DNA from: Methanomassiliicoccaceae archaeon | GTDB lineage: Archaea; Thermoplasmatota; Thermoplasmata; Methanomassiliicoccales; Methanomethylophilaceae | Direction: 5' to 3' | NCBI GenBank assembly: GCA_003550345.1 | Contig: PUJZ01000004.1 | Coordinates: 1-51,123 of the forward strand | Length of the DNA: 51,123 bases | In this document: piece by piece, positions 49,000 to 51,123 of the stretch | How the letters are laid out: every line of letters starts with the position of its first letter | How positions within the stretch are numbered: the first letter of the stretch is position 1 | Notes under the pieces: model-generated | What the model was told of the DNA's origin: nothing | The model's input: only the letters and a program-made list of their open reading frames with translations | The model's database searches: none | Translations under genes and position numbers: made by a program

Positions 49000-50298
49000 A
49001 TGTATTGGAACGCCCGCATGGAATGCATGCCCCCCGAGGAGCTCAGGAACCTCCAGTACCGTGAGCTGAAGTCACTGGTCTACAAGCTCTACAGCTTCAA
49101 CAACTTCTACCGCGACCGCATGGACGAGCACGGGGTTCACCCTGACGACATACAGAGCCTGGAGGACATCCGCAGGCTCCCCTTCATGTACAAGCAGGAC
49201 CTGAGGGACAATTATCCATGCAAGATGTTCACCTCCCCCCGCGAGGAGGTGGTGCGCTACCATGTGTCCTCAGGAACCACCGGCAAGCCCACCCTCGTCG
49301 GCTACACCGAGAGCGACATCGAGTTCTGGACCGACAGCCTCGCCCGCGCCCTCACATCGATAGGCATCGGCCGGGGCGATGTTGTGCAGGTCTCCTACGG
49401 CTACGGGCTGTTCACCGGCGGCCTCGGGCTCCACTACGGGGCGGAGCGGGTGGGCGCCACCGTGCTCCCGGCCAGCGTCGGCAACACCGAACGCCAGCTG
49501 GAGCTCATGATGGACCTGGACGTGACGGCGATCGCCTGCACCCCGTCGTACATGATACACATGGGCGAGGTCGCCAAGCGCCTGGGCATCGATTTCCGCC
49601 GTGACACCAAGCTGCGCAAGGCCATACTGGGCGCCGAGCCCTGGTCCGAGGGAATGCGCAGGCACATCCAGGAGGACCTCGGCATCGAAGCCTACGACAT
49701 CTACGGGACCTCCGAGATCTCCGGCCCCATGTTCACCGAGTGCGAGGAGCGCAACGGCATCCACATCTGGGGGGACGTGGCGATAGTGGAGATCATCGAC
49801 CCGGAAACGGAGGAGCCCCTGCCGCCGGGGCAGGAGGGGGAGCTGGTCATAACGGTGATCAAGAAGGAGGCCATGCCCATGGTCCGCTACCGCATCCGCG
49901 ACCTCACCTACATGGAGGACGAGGTCTGCCCCTGCGGACGCAGCTCGGTGCGCATGGGCAGGATAAGCGGCCGCAGCGACGACATGCTCATCATCCGCGG
50001 CATCAACGTCTTCCCCTCGCAGGTGGAGCACACCCTGATGAACATCCCCGAGGTGGGCGAGCAGTTCATGATCATACTCGACCGCAAGGGCGCCCTCGAC
50101 ACCATGACGGTGCAGGCGGAGCTCAGGCCGGAGCACTTCAGCGACAAGATGGCCGACATGATGGCCATCAAGAAGAGGATCGACAGCGACATGCGCAAGT
50201 ACCTGAACATCTCGGTGAACGTGGAGCTTATGGACCCCGGCTCGCTGCCCCGATTCGAGGGGAAGGCCAAGAGGGTCGTGGACAGGAGGGAGTTCTGA
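49000..50298 (+). CDS. paaK: Phenylacetate-CoA ligase
   Basis: A 432-residue adenylate-forming enzyme that activates aryl acids such as phenylacetate or indoleacetate to their CoA thioesters. The ATP loop is SSGTTGKPT (90-98); YGTSEISGPMF is the adenylation motif, RYRIRDLT the hinge region, and SDDMLIIRGINVFPSQVE the C-terminal core typical of PaaK. GGAGG precedes ATG. The ACT-domain gene overlaps its stop by 1 nt (TGATG). With IorAB elsewhere in the window it could interconvert aryl acids and aromatic amino acids. Confidence 0.94.
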   Translation: MYWNARMECMPPEELRNLQYRELKSLVYKLYSFNNFYRDRMDEHGVHPDDIQSLEDIRRLPFMYKQDLRDNYPCKMFTSPREEVVRYHVSSGTTGKPTLVGYTESDIEFWTDSLARALTSIGIGRGDVVQVSYGYGLFTGGLGLHYGAERVGATVLPASVGNTERQLELMMDLDVTAIACTPSYMIHMGEVAKRLGIDFRRDTKLRKAILGAEPWSEGMRRHIQEDLGIEAYDIYGTSEISGPMFTECEERNGIHIWGDVAIVEIIDPETEEPLPPGQEGELVITVIKKEAMPMVRYRIRDLTYMEDEVCPCGRSSVRMGRISGRSDDMLIIRGINVFPSQVEHTLMNIPEVGEQFMIILDRKGALDTMTVQAELRPEHFSDKMADMMAIKKRIDSDMRKYLNISVNVELMDPGSLPRFEGKAKRVVDRREF

Positions 50299-50726
50299 TG
50301 CCGCAGAGGCACGTGATCAAACAGATATCGGTGTTCGTGAACAACGAGCCGGGAAGGCTGGCGAAGATAGCGAGGATGCTCAGCGAGGAAGGCATAGACA
50401 TACGCGCGTTCAACATCGCCGAGGCCAGCGGCTTCGGCGTCCTCCGCGCCATCGTCCGCGACCCTGACCGCGCCTTCGAGCGCCTCAAGGAGCGCGGCGT
50501 GATCGTCAAGGAGACGGACGTCATCGCCATACCGATGCAGGACCGTCCCGGCGGCCTCTTCGAGGCGGCGGCCGTCCTCGGCGAGGAGGGCATCAACATC
50601 GAGTACGGATACGCCTACTCCGGTCAGGAGGGCGCCATCTTCTTCATCCGCGTGGACGACACCGAGGCGGCCATCAGCGCTTTGCTGGACCGCGGCCTCG
50701 AGCTGATGAAGGAAGGGGACCTCTAG
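50298..50726 (+). CDS. Tandem ACT-domain protein paired with PaaK
   Basis: A 142-residue protein made of two ACT domains: residues 5-70 (QISVFVNNEPGRLAKIARMLSEEGIDIRAF) and 72-140 (IAIPMQDRPGGLFEAAAVLGEEGINIEYGY). ACT domains bind amino acids, and this two-domain form is regularly found next to archaeal paaK, so it may sense an aromatic amino acid and regulate the ligase. Its ATG overlaps the paaK stop. A longer frame inside paaK is rejected. Confidence 0.9.
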   Translation: MPQRHVIKQISVFVNNEPGRLAKIARMLSEEGIDIRAFNIAEASGFGVLRAIVRDPDRAFERLKERGVIVKETDVIAIPMQDRPGGLFEAAAVLGEEGINIEYGYAYSGQEGAIFFIRVDDTEAAISALLDRGLELMKEGDL

Positions 50727-50732
50727 GTCCGC

Positions 50733-51123
50733 ATGCCCAGCCTCAATGTGGCCTCCCTAGGCCAGCCAGGGTACGCATCCGCCATAGCCAAGAAGGGGAG
50801 CGTATCGGACGTCGCTTTCTACGACCTCAAGCGCGATGGTGCCTTGATCACGCTGATGGAGCCCCTCCGCTACCCGGAGAGGCTCGCCCCCCTGTTCTAT
50901 GCCTGCTCCTTGGCGGATTTCGCCCTTCTCGCGGTGGAGGAGCTCGACCATCGTCTCGGTGAGTCCCTGGTCATGCTGGACCGCCTAGGGGTCGACCGCG
51001 GGATCATCGTGCCCCTGAACTACATCCAGGAGGAGCAGGTCAGGCCGCTGCTTCAGGGCACTGTCTGCGAGGCCTACCGCTTCTTCGAGGACGACCCCGC
51101 CCTCATAAGGGAGGAGCTGCTGC
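50733..51123 (+). CDS. EF-Tu/SelB-like translation-factor homologue, degenerate P-loop (partial)
   Basis: The first 130 residues are visible; the gene runs off the window. It begins PSLNVASLGQPGYASAIAKKG, where a translational GTPase would have the P-loop GxxxxGKT. SDVAFYDLKR, EPLRYPERLAPLFYACSLAD, LLAVEEL and LVMLDRLGVDRGIIVPLNY follow the G-domain order of EF-Tu/SelB, with the switch and G3 motifs altered. Similar sequences occur in methanogens annotated as EF-Tu-domain proteins, sometimes discussed as special elongation factors. The broken P-loop suggests it does not bind GTP normally. It starts 6 nt after the ACT gene. Confidence 0.72.
   Translation, partial: MPSLNVASLGQPGYASAIAKKGSVSDVAFYDLKRDGALITLMEPLRYPERLAPLFYACSLADFALLAVEELDHRLGESLVMLDRLGVDRGIIVPLNYIQEEQVRPLLQGTVCEAYRFFEDDPALIREELL

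Noticed and set aside
1-51123. Mobile elements or prophage
   Set aside because: No transposase, integrase, terminal inverted repeats or attachment-site duplication was seen; gene content is chromosomal throughout.

Overview
This window reads as a GC-rich chromosome segment of a euryarchaeon. Archaeal markers are ribosomal proteins S19e, L31e and L39e, a PDCD5-type protein, aIF6, an archaeal-type leucyl-tRNA synthetase, ApgM phosphoglycerate mutase, the methanopterin enzyme MptE, pilins with archaeal class III signals, and a 7S SRP RNA. Many genes start without a leader about 25 bp after a TATA box. A protein resembling methanogenesis marker 2, an EF-Tu-like factor of the kind found in methanogens, lysine aminomutase with beta-lysine acetyltransferase, and a carotenoid cluster together suggest a methanogen of the Thermoplasmatota, perhaps Methanomassiliicoccales. 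That placement is inference; there is no 16S or mcr gene here. I see no insertion sequence, prophage or CRISPR array.

Layout. 1-5.5 kb: a compact Tad-like pilus/secretion module (platform protein, ATPase, Cys-rich protein, two single-span pilin-like proteins) wrapped around a U32 protease-family enzyme. 5.5-7.4 kb: ApgM and an iron-sulfur flavoprotein, divergent from two tandem membrane histidine kinases (7.4-10.8 kb). 10.9-13.2 kb: the N-epsilon-acetyl-beta-lysine osmolyte operon. 13.2-19.9 kb: an MFS transporter, MsrB, rubrerythrin flanked by two LamG-bearing pilins, a GNAT acetyltransferase, a flavodoxin and an isoaspartyl methyltransferase, giving an oxidative-damage and protein-repair flavour. 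19.9-23.2 kb: a carotenoid operon (crtI-crtB-prenyltransferase). 23.4-25.5 kb: a membrane metallopeptidase, two paralogous small membrane proteins (one apparently frameshifted), tRNA-Leu and a COG1325 RNA-binding protein.

25.7-28.1 kb: indolepyruvate ferredoxin oxidoreductase, followed by an NAD-kinase-like protein. 29.2-30.7 kb: an operon of a ribbon-helix-helix regulator, a 52-residue protein and a shortened FtsZ homologue without the T7 loop. 30.9-36.4 kb: LeuRS, UbiX, then the S19e-PDCD5-L39e-L31e-aIF6 translation operon. 36.4-41 kb: a metallo-beta-lactamase protein apparently starting at CTG, a DUF373 protein, MptE, an uncharacterised protein and a site-2 protease. 41-46.9 kb: anaerobic ribonucleotide reductase, a third histidine kinase, an anion permease and a winged-helix-like protein. 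The upstream region of the reductase and that of the winged-helix-like gene share a 12-bp-period direct-repeat motif. 47-51 kb: the marker-2-like protein, SRP RNA, a hypothetical protein, phenylacetate-CoA ligase with an ACT-domain partner, and the start of an EF-Tu-like factor.

The most promising observations are the FtsZ-like/RHH operon, the shared TTGTTATCA repeats, the noncanonical apical tetraloop of the SRP RNA, and the frameshift in the small membrane paralogue.
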